DNA of 64,000 nucleotides, taken from contig NZ_FOOR01000012.1 of NCBI RefSeq assembly GCF_900113255.1, positions 1 to 64,000 on the forward strand, given 5' to 3'. How positions within the stretch are numbered: the stretch's first letter is position 1; every line of letters begins with the position of its first letter. The notes under the pieces are model-generated. The model was not told the DNA's origin, did not search any database, and was given only the letters and a program-made list of their open reading frames with translations. This document shows positions 17,758 to 26,451 of this stretch, one piece after another. A program made the translations under genes and the position numbers. This DNA is from Novosphingobium sp. CF614 (lineage in GTDB: Bacteria; Pseudomonadota; Alphaproteobacteria; Sphingomonadales; Sphingomonadaceae).

Positions 17758-19095
17758 ATGCGCGACTTCGCGGTTTCGGAGTCGCCGGCGGTCCAGGCCC
17801 AGCTTGACCGCCTCGGCGCGCTTTCGGTGCCGCAAGGGCGGCTTGGCCTCGAGACGATCCGCGCCCTGCTCGACCGGCTCGGCAACCCGCAGCACGCGAT
17901 GCCGCCGGTATTCCATGTCGCCGGAACCAACGGCAAGGGTTCGACCTGCGCCTTCCTGCGCGCCGCGCTGGAAGCGGCGGGCAAGAGCGTTCACGTCTTC
18001 ACCAGCCCCCACCTCGTGCGCTTCAACGAACGCATCCGCATCGCCGGCAGGCTGATCGAGGATGGGATGCTGGCAAGCCTGCTCGCCGAAGTGCTCGATG
18101 TCGCCGAGGAGGCCGGCATCGGCGCCAGCTTCTTCGAAGTATCGACCGCCGCCGCCTTCCTCGCCTTCGCGCGCGTGCCCGCCGATGCCTGCGTGATCGA
18201 AGTGGGCCTGGGCGGCCGTTTCGATGCCACCAACGTCATCGAACGCCCGGCGATCTGCGGCATCGCCTCGCTCGGCATCGATCACGAAGCCTTCCTGCTT
18301 GCGCCTGACGAAGACGTTCCGGCCGACGCCTTCGCCCGCATCGCCTTCGAGAAAGCCGGCATCGCCAAGGCAGGCGTTCCGCTGGTGGCGATGGACTACG
18401 CGCCGGCGATGAACCGGGCCGTTGAAGCGCAGGCGGCCAGGGCCGGCGCGGCCGTTTTCAGGCTCGCGCGCGACTGGTCGGTCGAACCGGGGCCGAACGG
18501 CTTTGCTTATCGCGACGATGGCGGCCGGCTGGACCTGCCTCGGCCCCGCTTGCCGGGCATCCACCAGACATGGAACGCCGGGCTCGCCATCGCCATGCTG
18601 CGCCACCAGGCCATTGTCGAAGTTCCCGGCGCGGCGCTTGCGGAGGCCATGAACCGCGCCAGCTGGCCGGCGCGCCTGCAACGCCTGCGGGCAGGCCCGC
18701 TGACCGCCTTGCTCCCGCCCGGCACGCCCTGCTGGCTCGACGGCGGACACAATCCCGACGCCGGCCAGGCGCTCGCGCGGCATTTCCGCGACCAGGGTGG
18801 GAGGATCCACCTCGCCATCGGCATGCTGGCGAACAAGGACCCGGCGGCCTTGCTTGGCCCTCTGCATGGCCGGCTGGCCAGCGTGACGGTGATTCCGGTG
18901 CCGGGCCACGATTGCCATGGCCTGTCGGCCTTCGCCGGGATTCCGTCGATCCCGCGACCATCCGAAGCGGACGACGTAGCTTCTGCGCTGCGACGCTTCG
19001 AAGTCGATCCGGAAGCCGGAGAGATCGCGCTGATCGCGGGTTCGCTCTACCTGGCGGGTGCCGTGCTGCGGGAGAACGGCGAGCTTCCGGATTAG
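17758..19095 (+). CDS. folC: Dihydrofolate/folylpolyglutamate synthase
   Basis: 445-residue Mur-ligase-family enzyme that adds glutamate to dihydropteroate (forming dihydrofolate) and extends polyglutamate tails. The ATP-binding loop is HVAGTNGKGST, followed by TSPHLVRFNERI. The metal-binding region is IEVGLGGRFDATNVI and the C-domain shows LDGGHNPD and IAGSLYLAGAV. It begins 4 nt after trpA. In many alphaproteobacteria accD lies between trpA and folC; it is absent here. The stop codon overlaps the stop of the convergent permease gene. Confidence 0.96.
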   Translation: MRDFAVSESPAVQAQLDRLGALSVPQGRLGLETIRALLDRLGNPQHAMPPVFHVAGTNGKGSTCAFLRAALEAAGKSVHVFTSPHLVRFNERIRIAGRLIEDGMLASLLAEVLDVAEEAGIGASFFEVSTAAAFLAFARVPADACVIEVGLGGRFDATNVIERPAICGIASLGIDHEAFLLAPDEDVPADAFARIAFEKAGIAKAGVPLVAMDYAPAMNRAVEAQAARAGAAVFRLARDWSVEPGPNGFAYRDDGGRLDLPRPRLPGIHQTWNAGLAIAMLRHQAIVEVPGAALAEAMNRASWPARLQRLRAGPLTALLPPGTPCWLDGGHNPDAGQALARHFRDQGGRIHLAIGMLANKDPAALLGPLHGRLASVTVIPVPGHDCHGLSAFAGIPSIPRPSEADDVASALRRFEVDPEAGEIALIAGSLYLAGAVLRENGELPD

Positions 19096-20411
19096 GGCTG
19101 TGGATCGTCCTCGCCCACAGTGCCCATCGCATCGTCGACAAGGCCGGTGCGCATCATCCACCAGAACAGCACGATACCCGGCACCGCTGCAAGGGTGGTG
19201 AGCAGGTAGAAGTTCACGTAGCCCATGGTTTCGATCAGCGCGCCCGCCGTGGTGCCGGTGAGCAAACGGCCGACCACGCTCGCGCCCGCCGAAATCAAGG
19301 CATATTGCGAAGCGGTGAAGCGCAGATCGCACAGCGCTGAGAAGTACGCGATGACGACGACGCCGCCATAGCCCGACGCGATGTTCTCGAACCCGATCGC
19401 GCCCGCCATGCCCCAGTTGCTGTGTCCCGCCGCCGCCAGCGCGGCGAAGCTGACGTTGGAAACGCCCATCAGCACCAGCGAAAGCATGACCGAGCGCTTC
19501 AATCCCATCTTCGCGAAGGCGACGCCGCCGATGAACACGCCGATCATGTAAGCCCAGAACCCCAGGCCAACGTCATAAAGCGCAATTTCGTCGTTGCTGA
19601 AATGAAGGTCATCGAACAGCAGGCGGAAAGTCAGGTTCGCCAGGGTATCGCCGATCTTGTGGACAAGGATGAACAGCAGCACCAGGAACGCGCCATTGCG
19701 CCGGAAGAATTCTCCGAATGGCCCCACGATCGAGTTCCAGATTTCACCGATGCCGCGCTTCTGAAGCACCACCTTGCGCCGCTCCGGCTCGCCCAGGAAC
19801 AGCGCGGTGAGCATCGCCGGCAGCGCGAAGACCGCGCAGGCCGCGTAGCCGACGCCCCACCCGTGCCGGGCCGAGAGCACCAGCGCCAGCGCGCCGGCGC
19901 CGGTCGAACCGATGCGCCAGCCGTACTGGCTCATGCCCGAGCCCGTACCGAGCTGGTAGGGCTTGAGTGTCTCGATCCGGTAGGCATCGATGACGATATC
20001 AAAGCTGGCGCCGGCCGCGCCCACCAGCACGGCCGCGATCACCGTGGCGCCGATGTCCGCCCCGGGATCGACCAGCGCAAGATTGAGTACCGCGGCAATG
20101 ACCAGCACGCCGCACACCAGCATCCACGACACCCGCTGGCCCATTCCGCCCAGCACCGGCAACCGCACGCCATCGATGATCCACGCCCAGAAGACCTTGA
20201 GATTGTAGACCATGAAGGCAAGCGTAAAGGCGGTGACGGTCTTCTTGTCGATCCCGTCCTGCGCCAGCCGCGTGGTCAGCGTCGCGCCGATCATCGCATA
20301 AGGAAAGCCGGAGGACAGGCCCAGCAGGAAGGCAGCGAGCGATTCCCTTTCGAGATAGGGCTTGACCGAATCCCACGCCCCGCGACGCTGCTCGATGGTT
20401 GGGGCGTCCAC
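19092..20411 (-). CDS. AmpG-like major facilitator permease
   Basis: 439-residue MFS transporter with 12 predicted membrane segments. LLGLSSGFPYAMIGATLTTRL at the start and GASFDIVIDAYRIETLK in the middle are characteristic of the AmpG (anhydromuropeptide) permease family, which imports cell-wall turnover products for recycling. A GTG start at 20411 is chosen because AAGGAG lies 6 nt upstream; the longer frame starts in an Arg-rich, non-family stretch overlapping the divergent pseudouridine synthase gene. Substrate assignment is by family. An LD-carboxypeptidase and a MurC/Mpl-like ligase for the same recycling route are encoded at 44536-47266. Confidence 0.87.
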   Translation of the reverse strand: MDAPTIEQRRGAWDSVKPYLERESLAAFLLGLSSGFPYAMIGATLTTRLAQDGIDKKTVTAFTLAFMVYNLKVFWAWIIDGVRLPVLGGMGQRVSWMLVCGVLVIAAVLNLALVDPGADIGATVIAAVLVGAAGASFDIVIDAYRIETLKPYQLGTGSGMSQYGWRIGSTGAGALALVLSARHGWGVGYAACAVFALPAMLTALFLGEPERRKVVLQKRGIGEIWNSIVGPFGEFFRRNGAFLVLLFILVHKIGDTLANLTFRLLFDDLHFSNDEIALYDVGLGFWAYMIGVFIGGVAFAKMGLKRSVMLSLVLMGVSNVSFAALAAAGHSNWGMAGAIGFENIASGYGGVVVIAYFSALCDLRFTASQYALISAGASVVGRLLTGTTAGALIETMGYVNFYLLTTLAAVPGIVLFWWMMRTGLVDDAMGTVGEDDPQP

Positions 20412-20476
20412 GCCTTGCTCCTTAGAATGCCGAACCCGCGCCAACCTAGCGCAGCCTGGGCTGAAGGGAAGGCTGG

Positions 20477-21487
20477 ATGAAGCGACGATCAACAGGTATG
20501 GGCGCTCGCATGTCCAAACCACCTCACAAGTCCGGCGCACCGGGACGCGGTTCCGTTCGCGGCGCTTCTTCGCGCGGCGGCGGCCCGAATGGCGGCGCAC
20601 CGTCTGGAAATCGCCGCTTCGGCAAGAACGCGGGCGCCAGTTCGGTCGACGGAAGGCCAGCCCCGCGCAAGCCGCGTCCGGCGCCCCGCGCCGCCGCGCC
20701 GACGCCGCGCGACCCCTCGCTGCCGCCGCGAGAGGGCGAGCGCATCGCCAAGCTGCTCGCCCGCGCCGGGGTCGCCAGCCGGCGCGAGGCGGAGCGGATG
20801 ATCGCCGAGGGGCGGGTCAAGCTGGGCGAGGGTGTGATCGACACGCCCTCGACCGTGCTGACCAGCCTCAAGGGCGTTACTGTCGACGGCAAGCCGGTCA
20901 AGGCGCCCGAGGCGACGCGGCTGTTCGTGTTCCACAAGCCGGCCGGCCTCATCACCGCCGAGCGCGATCCGGCGGACCGGCCGACGATCTACACCGCGCT
21001 GAGGAACGCGCTGCCGCCCGATACCGGCCGGGTGATGCCGATCGGCCGGCTCGACTTCAACACCGAGGGCCTGCTGCTGCTGACCAACGACGGCGCGTTC
21101 AAGCGCCAGCTCGAACTGCCGGCGACGGGCGTGCCGCGCACTTATCGCGCCCGCGCCTTCGGCCCTGTGACCCAGGCCCAGCTCGAAGAGCTGATCGAGG
21201 GCATCGAGATCGACGGCATGCGCTATGGCAAGATCGACGCCAACATGGAACGCAGCACCGGGCGCAATCAGTGGATCGAACTGACGCTGACCGAAGGCAA
21301 GAACCGCGAGGTGCGCCGGGTGCTCGAACATCTCGGGCTGGAAGTCAGCCGCCTGATCCGCACCGCCTACGGCCCGTTCCGACTGCTGGACCTGCCCAAG
21401 GGCGCGGCGATCGAAATCGATTCGAAGACGCTTGAAAAGTTCCGCAAGACCCTGCCGGAACCGCGGCCGGAACCGCGTTCGTCGTGA
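20477..21487 (+). CDS. rluB: rRNA pseudouridine synthase, RluB/RsuA family
   Basis: 336-residue protein: a basic, low-complexity N-terminal tail of about 85 residues rich in Arg, Gly and Pro, then an S4 RNA-binding domain (ERIAKLLARAGVASRREAER) and the pseudouridine synthase domain. The catalytic Asp is in IGRLDFNTEGLLLLTNDG, and EGKNREVRRVLEHLG is the C-terminal family motif. RluB modifies 23S rRNA near position 2605 in E. coli; the exact target here is inferred. Start at 20477 follows GGAAGG with short spacing; ATG codons at 20498 and 20510 are possible. Followed by rsmD after 10 bp. Confidence 0.9.
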   Translation: MKRRSTGMGARMSKPPHKSGAPGRGSVRGASSRGGGPNGGAPSGNRRFGKNAGASSVDGRPAPRKPRPAPRAAAPTPRDPSLPPREGERIAKLLARAGVASRREAERMIAEGRVKLGEGVIDTPSTVLTSLKGVTVDGKPVKAPEATRLFVFHKPAGLITAERDPADRPTIYTALRNALPPDTGRVMPIGRLDFNTEGLLLLTNDGAFKRQLELPATGVPRTYRARAFGPVTQAQLEELIEGIEIDGMRYGKIDANMERSTGRNQWIELTLTEGKNREVRRVLEHLGLEVSRLIRTAYGPFRLLDLPKGAAIEIDSKTLEKFRKTLPEPRPEPRSS

Positions 21488-21497
21488 GATTCCCAGC

Positions 21498-22043
21498 ATG
21501 AGGATCATCGCCGGCGAATGGCGCGGACGCAAGCTGGTCGCGCCCGCGGGCGACACCACGCGCCCGACGGCCGATCGCACTCGCGAGACGCTGTTTTCGA
21601 TGCTCACCAGCCGGCTGGGCTCGTTCGAGGGACTGAAAGTGGCCGATCTTTTCGCCGGATCGGGCGCGCTGGGCCTCGAAGCGCTGTCACGCGGGGCGGC
21701 GCATTGCCTCTTCGTCGATCAGGACCCCGCCGCGATCCGGTCGATCCGCCAGAACATCGCGAACCTGCACGCCCAGTCGCGGAGCGACGTGCGCGCGGGT
21801 TCGGTGCTGTCGCTGGGACCGGTCAAGGAACGGGTCGACCTCATCCTGCTCGATCCGCCTTACGATACCGGCGCCGGCGCGGTCGCGATCGACAAGCTGG
21901 CCCGGCTGGGATGGATCGGCGAGACGGCGTGGGTCAGCCTCGAAACCTCCAGGGGCGAAAGCATCGCCATCAAGGGATTCGAAACCGAAGCCGTGCGCGA
22001 CGTCGGCAAGGCGCGGCTTCACATCCTGCGACGCGAAAGCTGA
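21498..22043 (+). CDS. rsmD: 16S rRNA (guanine966-N2)-methyltransferase
   Basis: 181-residue SAM-dependent methyltransferase. The start motif RIIAGEWRGRKL and TRPTADRTRETLF are typical of RsmD. The SAM site is ADLFAGSGALGLEALSRGA and the catalytic motif is LILLDPPYDTG. The ATG at 21498 gives the family N-terminus; the longer frame from 21432 lies inside rluB. It forms a two-gene rRNA-modification operon with rluB. Confidence 0.95.
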   Translation: MRIIAGEWRGRKLVAPAGDTTRPTADRTRETLFSMLTSRLGSFEGLKVADLFAGSGALGLEALSRGAAHCLFVDQDPAAIRSIRQNIANLHAQSRSDVRAGSVLSLGPVKERVDLILLDPPYDTGAGAVAIDKLARLGWIGETAWVSLETSRGESIAIKGFETEAVRDVGKARLHILRRES

Positions 22044-22083
22044 GCTTTCGGGCCTTGCGCGCGGCGTAGCCGCCCGGCCACCT

Positions 22084-22120
22084 GGAAACCGGGCGCAGAT
22101 GTCGCGGACGCCCGGTTTCC
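22084..22120. terminator. Bidirectional hairpin after rsmD
   Basis: Perfect 12-bp inverted repeat (GGAAACCGGGCG at 22084-22095, CGCCCGGTTTCC at 22109-22120) with a 13-nt loop between the convergent rsmD and secreted-protein genes. There is no long T-tract, so it may work weakly or stabilise 3' ends. Confidence 0.55.
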
Positions 22121-22149
22121 CAGGGTTTCCCATGGAATGCGATCCGGGG

Positions 22150-22833
22150 TCAGACACCTCCGCGATTTCGGCAACTGTCCTGGATTTTCTTGGTGCAGAC
22201 GGGATAGTCCTTGTTCATCGCGGCCGCCGGCGGCGCGGTCATGGCACCCTTGTACGGGCCACCCTGATAGCTCTCGTCGGCCGGCATCGCCGGGCTGACG
22301 TCCTGACTGGCGACCTGGGGATCGGGAGCGCCGGCCGCCGGCGCGCCCTCGCCCGCCGGGTTGGCCTGGCTCATGGGCGGCGGCGCCTGACCCTTGAGTT
22401 GCTGCAGCACCGAGTTCCACGCCAGCTCCTGCTGCGCCGGGCTCATCTTGGAGATCTGGCCGCGCTGGTCGGCCGTAAGCGCCCAGTAACCTTCCTGCCG
22501 CTCGGGAGTCAGCGTCCAGAAGTAGACTTTGTACTCATTGGGCCAGGCCTCGTAATCGGCCTGACGGGCCGCGGGCCAGGCGTCGTGGATTGCCTGCTGG
22601 TTGGGGCTCAGCATCGGCTTGTCGGCCGGAGCGGGCGCCTGCTGCGCGGTGCCGGGCTGCGCGGTTTGCGAGCTGTCGGTGGAGGGCGGGCCGTTCTGGT
22701 CGGTCGATGGGGTCGAGGTTTCCGGTTGCATCGCCATGTCGCCCCCCGTGCCGGCGGCGTCCTGGGCAACCAGCGCGGCAGGCATGGAACACAGGGCAAG
22801 CACGGCCGCGCCCGCGAGCATCATATTGCGCAT
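22150..22833 (-). CDS. Secreted Pro/Ala/Gln-rich protein, unknown function
   Basis: 227-residue protein with a signal peptide (MLAGAAVLALCSMPAALVAQ). Low-complexity Ser/Thr/Pro/Gln segments flank a compact central region (PNQQAIHDAWPAARQADYEA, WTLTPERQEGYWALTADQR, ISKMSPAQQELAWNSVLQQL) in which Trp-containing helices repeat roughly every 20 residues. Two Cys near the C-terminus (PVCTKKIQDSCRNRGG) may pair. A good ribosome site (GGAGAGAG) precedes the ATG. I do not recognise a named domain. Divergent from uvrD. Confidence 0.75.
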   Translation of the reverse strand: MRNMMLAGAAVLALCSMPAALVAQDAAGTGGDMAMQPETSTPSTDQNGPPSTDSSQTAQPGTAQQAPAPADKPMLSPNQQAIHDAWPAARQADYEAWPNEYKVYFWTLTPERQEGYWALTADQRGQISKMSPAQQELAWNSVLQQLKGQAPPPMSQANPAGEGAPAAGAPDPQVASQDVSPAMPADESYQGGPYKGAMTAPPAAAMNKDYPVCTKKIQDSCRNRGGV

Positions 22834-22970
22834 ATTCTCTCTCCGTCACGAAATTCTTCATCGAAGGGACGAACGGCGCCGCGCATTGTTTCCGCGCTTG
22901 CGACGAAGCGGCCTTGCGTCGCGATGCGCCGTTCCCTAGTTGTTCGCGGGTGAACAATCCGCAAGCCCCC

Positions 22971-25262
22971 ATGCAAATGCTCTGGTCCGCCGGTGCCGAG
23001 GATGCCCTGATCGCAGGCCTCAACGCGCCGCAGCGCGAAGCCGTACTGACGACCGAGGGCCCGGTGCTGATGCTGGCGGGCGCCGGCACCGGCAAGACCG
23101 CCGCGCTCACCGCGCGGCTCGCCCACCTGATCCGCAGCCGTCTCGCGTGGCCGAGCGAGATCCTGTGCGTCACTTTCACCAACAGGGCCGCGCGCGAAAT
23201 GCGCGAGCGGGTCGGCCAGCTGATCGGCCCGGCGGTGGAAGGCATGCCCTGGCTCGGCACCTTCCATTCCGTCGCCGCGAAGATGCTCAGGCGCCACGCG
23301 GAACTCGTCGGCCTGCAATCGAACTACACGATCATCGATACCGACGATCAGCTGCGCCTGCTCAAGCAGCTGATCCAGGCCGAGGGCCTTGACGAGAAGC
23401 GCTGGCCCGCCCGCCAGCTGGCCGGCTGCATCGATCGCTGGAAGAACCGCGGCCTCAATCCGGACAACCTCGACGCCGGGGAGAACGAGGCTTATGCCAA
23501 CGGCCAGGGGCGCAAGTTCTACCAGCTGTACCAGGATCGGTTGAAGGCCCTCAACGCCTGCGATTTCGGCGATTTGCTGCTCCACATGCTCAACGTGCTG
23601 CGCACCGATCGCGACGTGCTCGATCACTACCAGCAGCGCTTCAAGTACGTCATGGTGGACGAGTATCAGGACACCAACCAGGTCCAGTACCTGTGGCTGC
23701 GGCTGATCGCGCAAAAGCGCCAGAACATCTGCGTGGTGGGAGACGACGATCAGTCGATCTATTCATGGCGCGGTGCGGAAGTCGCCAATATCCTGCGGTT
23801 CGAAAAGGATTTTCCGGGCGCCCGGGTAATCAGGCTGGAACAGAACTACCGCTCCACGCCGCAGATCCTCGCCGCCGCCTCGGGGCTCATCAGCGAGAAC
23901 AGCCAGCGCCTCGGCAAGACGCTCTGGACCGAACGCCATCCCGGCGACAAAGTGCGCGTCATCGGCGTCTGGGATGCGACCGAGGAGGCACGGCGCGTCG
24001 GCGACGAGATCGAGCGGCTCGAGCGCGAAGGCGCCCCGCTCGACCAGATGGCCATCCTGGTGCGCGCCCAGTACCAGACCCGCGAATTCGAAGACCGGTT
24101 CATCAGTATCGGCCTCAAGTATCGGATTATCGGCGGTTTCCGCTTCTACGAACGTGCCGAGGTGCGCGATGCCCTGGCCTACCTGCGGGTCATTGCCCAG
24201 CCCGCCGACGATCTTGCCTTCGAGCGGATCTACAACGCACCCAAGCGCGGCCTGGGGGCCAAGGCGCTGGAGAAGCTGCACCAGCTCGCCCGGCGCCAGT
24301 CGATCCCGCTGGCGGCGGCGGCGATCGAGATCGCCGACAGCGACGAACTGCCGGCCCGCGCGCGCAACACCTTCCTGGCGCTGATGCGCGACTTCGCCCG
24401 CTGGCGCGATCTGGAGAAGAACGAAAGCCCGGCGAACCTGCTGCGCACGGTTCTCGACGAAAGCGGCTACACCGATGCCTTGCAGGCGGAAAAGACCGCC
24501 GAGGCCGCCGGGCGCCTGGAGAACCTCGCCGAACTGGCGCGCGCCATGGAGGAATACGAAAGCCTCGGCGATTTCCTGGAACACGTCAGCCTGGTCATGG
24601 ACAACGACGCGGCCGCCAATGAGGAAAAAGTCACCATCATGACGATGCACGCGGCCAAGGGGCTGGAATTCGACCATGTGTTCCTCCCCGGTTGGGAGGA
24701 AGGCGTATTCCCCTCGCAGCGCTCGCTCGACGAGGGTGGGCTCGCCAGCCTTGAGGAGGAGCGGCGCCTTGCCTACGTCGCCATCACCCGTGCGCGGCGC
24801 AAGTGCACGATCCTGCATGCGGCGAACCGGCGGATCTACGGCCAATGGACGAGTTCGATCCCATCGCGCTTCACCGCCGAACTGCCCGGCGATCACGTGG
24901 AGAGCGAAACCACGCTGTCAGGCGGCGCCTCGCTGTGGCGCGCACAGTGGTCTGAACATGCCGATCCCTTCGCCGAAGTCGCCCGCGCCCAGCCCGCCCG
25001 CACGATGACGCGCGGCCCGGGCTGGCAGCGCGCGGCGGCAAGGGAATATGACCCGGCCCCGCGCCGCATCGCCGAAACCACCCGCAGCGCGGCCAGCTTC
25101 GCCGCTAAACCACGGCCGGACGTCGCCGTGGGCGCGCGCGTGTTCCACGAGAAGTTCGGCTATGGCACCATCGCCGCGCAGGAAGGCAACAAGCTGGAGA
25201 TCGACTTCGAAATTTCCGGGCGCAAGCGGGTGATCGACAGCTTCGTGAAAGTGGCGGACTGA
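22971..25262 (+). CDS. uvrD: ATP-dependent DNA helicase, UvrD/PcrA type
   Basis: 763-residue superfamily 1A 3'-5' helicase. All motifs are readable in order: Q motif LNAPQREAV, Walker A GAGTGKTA, Ia TFTNRAAREMRERV, II VDEYQDTN, III VGDDDQSIYSWRGA, IV RLEQNYRST, V TIMTMHAAKGLEFDHVF and VI LAYVAITRARR. The C-terminal tail ends in the PcrA/UvrD Tudor-like motif VGARVFHEKFGYGTIAAQEG. Roles are nucleotide excision and mismatch repair and clearing replication or transcription conflicts. The ATG at 22971 is preferred; GTG at 22950 is possible. Much longer open frames upstream overlap the divergent gene. Confidence 0.96.
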   Translation: MQMLWSAGAEDALIAGLNAPQREAVLTTEGPVLMLAGAGTGKTAALTARLAHLIRSRLAWPSEILCVTFTNRAAREMRERVGQLIGPAVEGMPWLGTFHSVAAKMLRRHAELVGLQSNYTIIDTDDQLRLLKQLIQAEGLDEKRWPARQLAGCIDRWKNRGLNPDNLDAGENEAYANGQGRKFYQLYQDRLKALNACDFGDLLLHMLNVLRTDRDVLDHYQQRFKYVMVDEYQDTNQVQYLWLRLIAQKRQNICVVGDDDQSIYSWRGAEVANILRFEKDFPGARVIRLEQNYRSTPQILAAASGLISENSQRLGKTLWTERHPGDKVRVIGVWDATEEARRVGDEIERLEREGAPLDQMAILVRAQYQTREFEDRFISIGLKYRIIGGFRFYERAEVRDALAYLRVIAQPADDLAFERIYNAPKRGLGAKALEKLHQLARRQSIPLAAAAIEIADSDELPARARNTFLALMRDFARWRDLEKNESPANLLRTVLDESGYTDALQAEKTAEAAGRLENLAELARAMEEYESLGDFLEHVSLVMDNDAAANEEKVTIMTMHAAKGLEFDHVFLPGWEEGVFPSQRSLDEGGLASLEEERRLAYVAITRARRKCTILHAANRRIYGQWTSSIPSRFTAELPGDHVESETTLSGGASLWRAQWSEHADPFAEVARAQPARTMTRGPGWQRAAAREYDPAPRRIAETTRSAASFAAKPRPDVAVGARVFHEKFGYGTIAAQEGNKLEIDFEISGRKRVIDSFVKVAD

Positions 25263-25299
25263 ACCGCAGCCGCCCCCCAGGACGATCAAGATCAAGCGA

Positions 25300-25896
25300 T
25301 CAGATCAGGCCGGGCACCAGCCGTGAGCGCACGCTGTCCGCATAGCGGCGGTAGGCGGGATCCTTGAGCAGGACCTTCTCCTCCTCGTCGGTACGCATCC
25401 ACAGCAGGATCCAGCACAGCGCGATCACCGCTACGTTCCAGGGCGAGCAGAACAGCAGCAGATAGCCGATGTGATTGACGATGTAGCCGGAATACATCGG
25501 ATGACGCACGAAGCGGTAAAGGCCGCTGCTCTTCACCCCCCGGTTCGCGGCCACCAGGCCGAAACTGCGCCGCAGCGACAGCTTGGCAAGGATGGACAGC
25601 GCCACGCCGCCGGTTATCAGGGCGGTCGAAACCAGGTCCGGCGCCAGTTGCTGGCCGATCGGCAGAACCAGGAGCGAAGAGCTGGTCCCGGCAAAGCCCA
25701 GCAGCACCGGGCGCAGTTCAGTCGCCACGTCGCCCGGGCGTTGCAGGACGATCAGCACCACGCCCAGCAGTTCCGCCGTCAGGAAGACGATGACTTGCGG
25801 GTGCTGCGGAATGACCGGCACCATGCGGCTGACGATCAGCCAGGCCAGAACCACCAGGAACGTGCATTCGGTATAGTGAATAAGACGTTGAGCCAT
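25300..25896 (-). CDS. ICMT/PEMT-like integral membrane methyltransferase
   Basis: 198-residue membrane protein with about five hydrophobic segments. The C-terminal SAM-binding signature of the isoprenylcysteine carboxyl methyltransferase / phospholipid methyltransferase group is clear: GLYRFVRHPMYSGYIVNHIGY, then DEEEKVLLKDPAYRRYADSVRSRLVPG. Such enzymes methylate lipids or small hydrophobic acceptors in the membrane; the substrate here is unknown. The ATG at 25896 with GGCGGGA upstream is chosen over a frame extended 51 codons into non-family sequence. Divergent from the cobalamin riboswitch. Confidence 0.85.
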   Translation of the reverse strand: MAQRLIHYTECTFLVVLAWLIVSRMVPVIPQHPQVIVFLTAELLGVVLIVLQRPGDVATELRPVLLGFAGTSSSLLVLPIGQQLAPDLVSTALITGGVALSILAKLSLRRSFGLVAANRGVKSSGLYRFVRHPMYSGYIVNHIGYLLLFCSPWNVAVIALCWILLWMRTDEEEKVLLKDPAYRRYADSVRSRLVPGLI

Positions 25897-26070
25897 CGTT
25901 GTCCCGCCCAAAAGTGCTCGCGGTCGCCCGAACGGCAACGCTCTGCTTCCACTACGCGGCGGCGGTAAACATGATGTTAGCGCATCCTCGCCCCGTGCGC
26001 GTTCAGGCCGCCTGCTGGGCCCCGAAGGCATATTGCACTTGCGCCGCATCCAGGCGCGCGATAGTCGCCA

Positions 26071-26247
26071 CGTCGCGACAGGTTCCCCGCAAGGGGATCA
26101 AAAGGGAACCCGGGTGAAAGCCCCGGGGCTGCCCCTGCAACTGTAAGCGGCGAGCCATCCGGCCATTTCGCCATTGGAACCCCATCGGGTTCCGAGAAGG
26201 CGGCCGGACCGGCATTGACCCGCGAGCCAGGAGACCTGCCTGACGCG
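26071..26247 (+). ncRNA. Cobalamin (adenosylcobalamin) riboswitch
   Basis: The leader contains the ordered conserved pieces of the B12 riboswitch: AAAAGGGAACCCGGGTGAAA around 26098-26119, then GGGGCTGCCCCTGCAACTGTAAGC (26125-26148; core GCCCCTGCAACTGTAAGC) and the B12-box region GCGAGCCAGGAGACCTGCCT at 26222-26241. Outer strands CGTCGCGACAGGT and ACCTGCCTGACG can form P1. It sits 200 bp upstream of a seven-gene cobalamin synthesis operon, the expected target for feedback repression by cobalamin. Confidence 0.95.
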
Positions 26248-26282
26248 GTCGTTCTTCATCCGGGCAGGGTGCACCGGGTGTT

Positions 26283-26315
26283 CGAGGGCCCTGCCTCAAG
26301 CAGGGTCATCCCTCG
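26283..26315 (+). promoter_or_regulatory. Candidate riboswitch expression-platform hairpin
   Basis: A long hairpin (CGAGGG at 26283-26288 with CCCTCG at 26310-26315, inner stem CCTGC/GCAGG around CTCAA) lies between the aptamer and the cobT start. Its position suits an expression platform. It is not followed by a U-tract, so it would act through folding rather than classical termination. Assignment is by position only. Confidence 0.4.
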
Positions 26316-26451
26316 CGCAACGACAGCCACGCCTTGCCGGAAAACCCGTGCGAGGGGCGTCATGTCGTGCCCGGCCACCGGCGTGCGGATGCGTTCCTTC
26401 GGTGCGGGCAACCGGCGGGCATTACGCCGTTTGCCCGAAGGGACAGCATCA

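Noticed and set aside
22590-22970. Extended 890-residue helicase start
   Set aside because: The added part lies over the divergent secreted-protein gene, and the UvrD family begins at about 22971.
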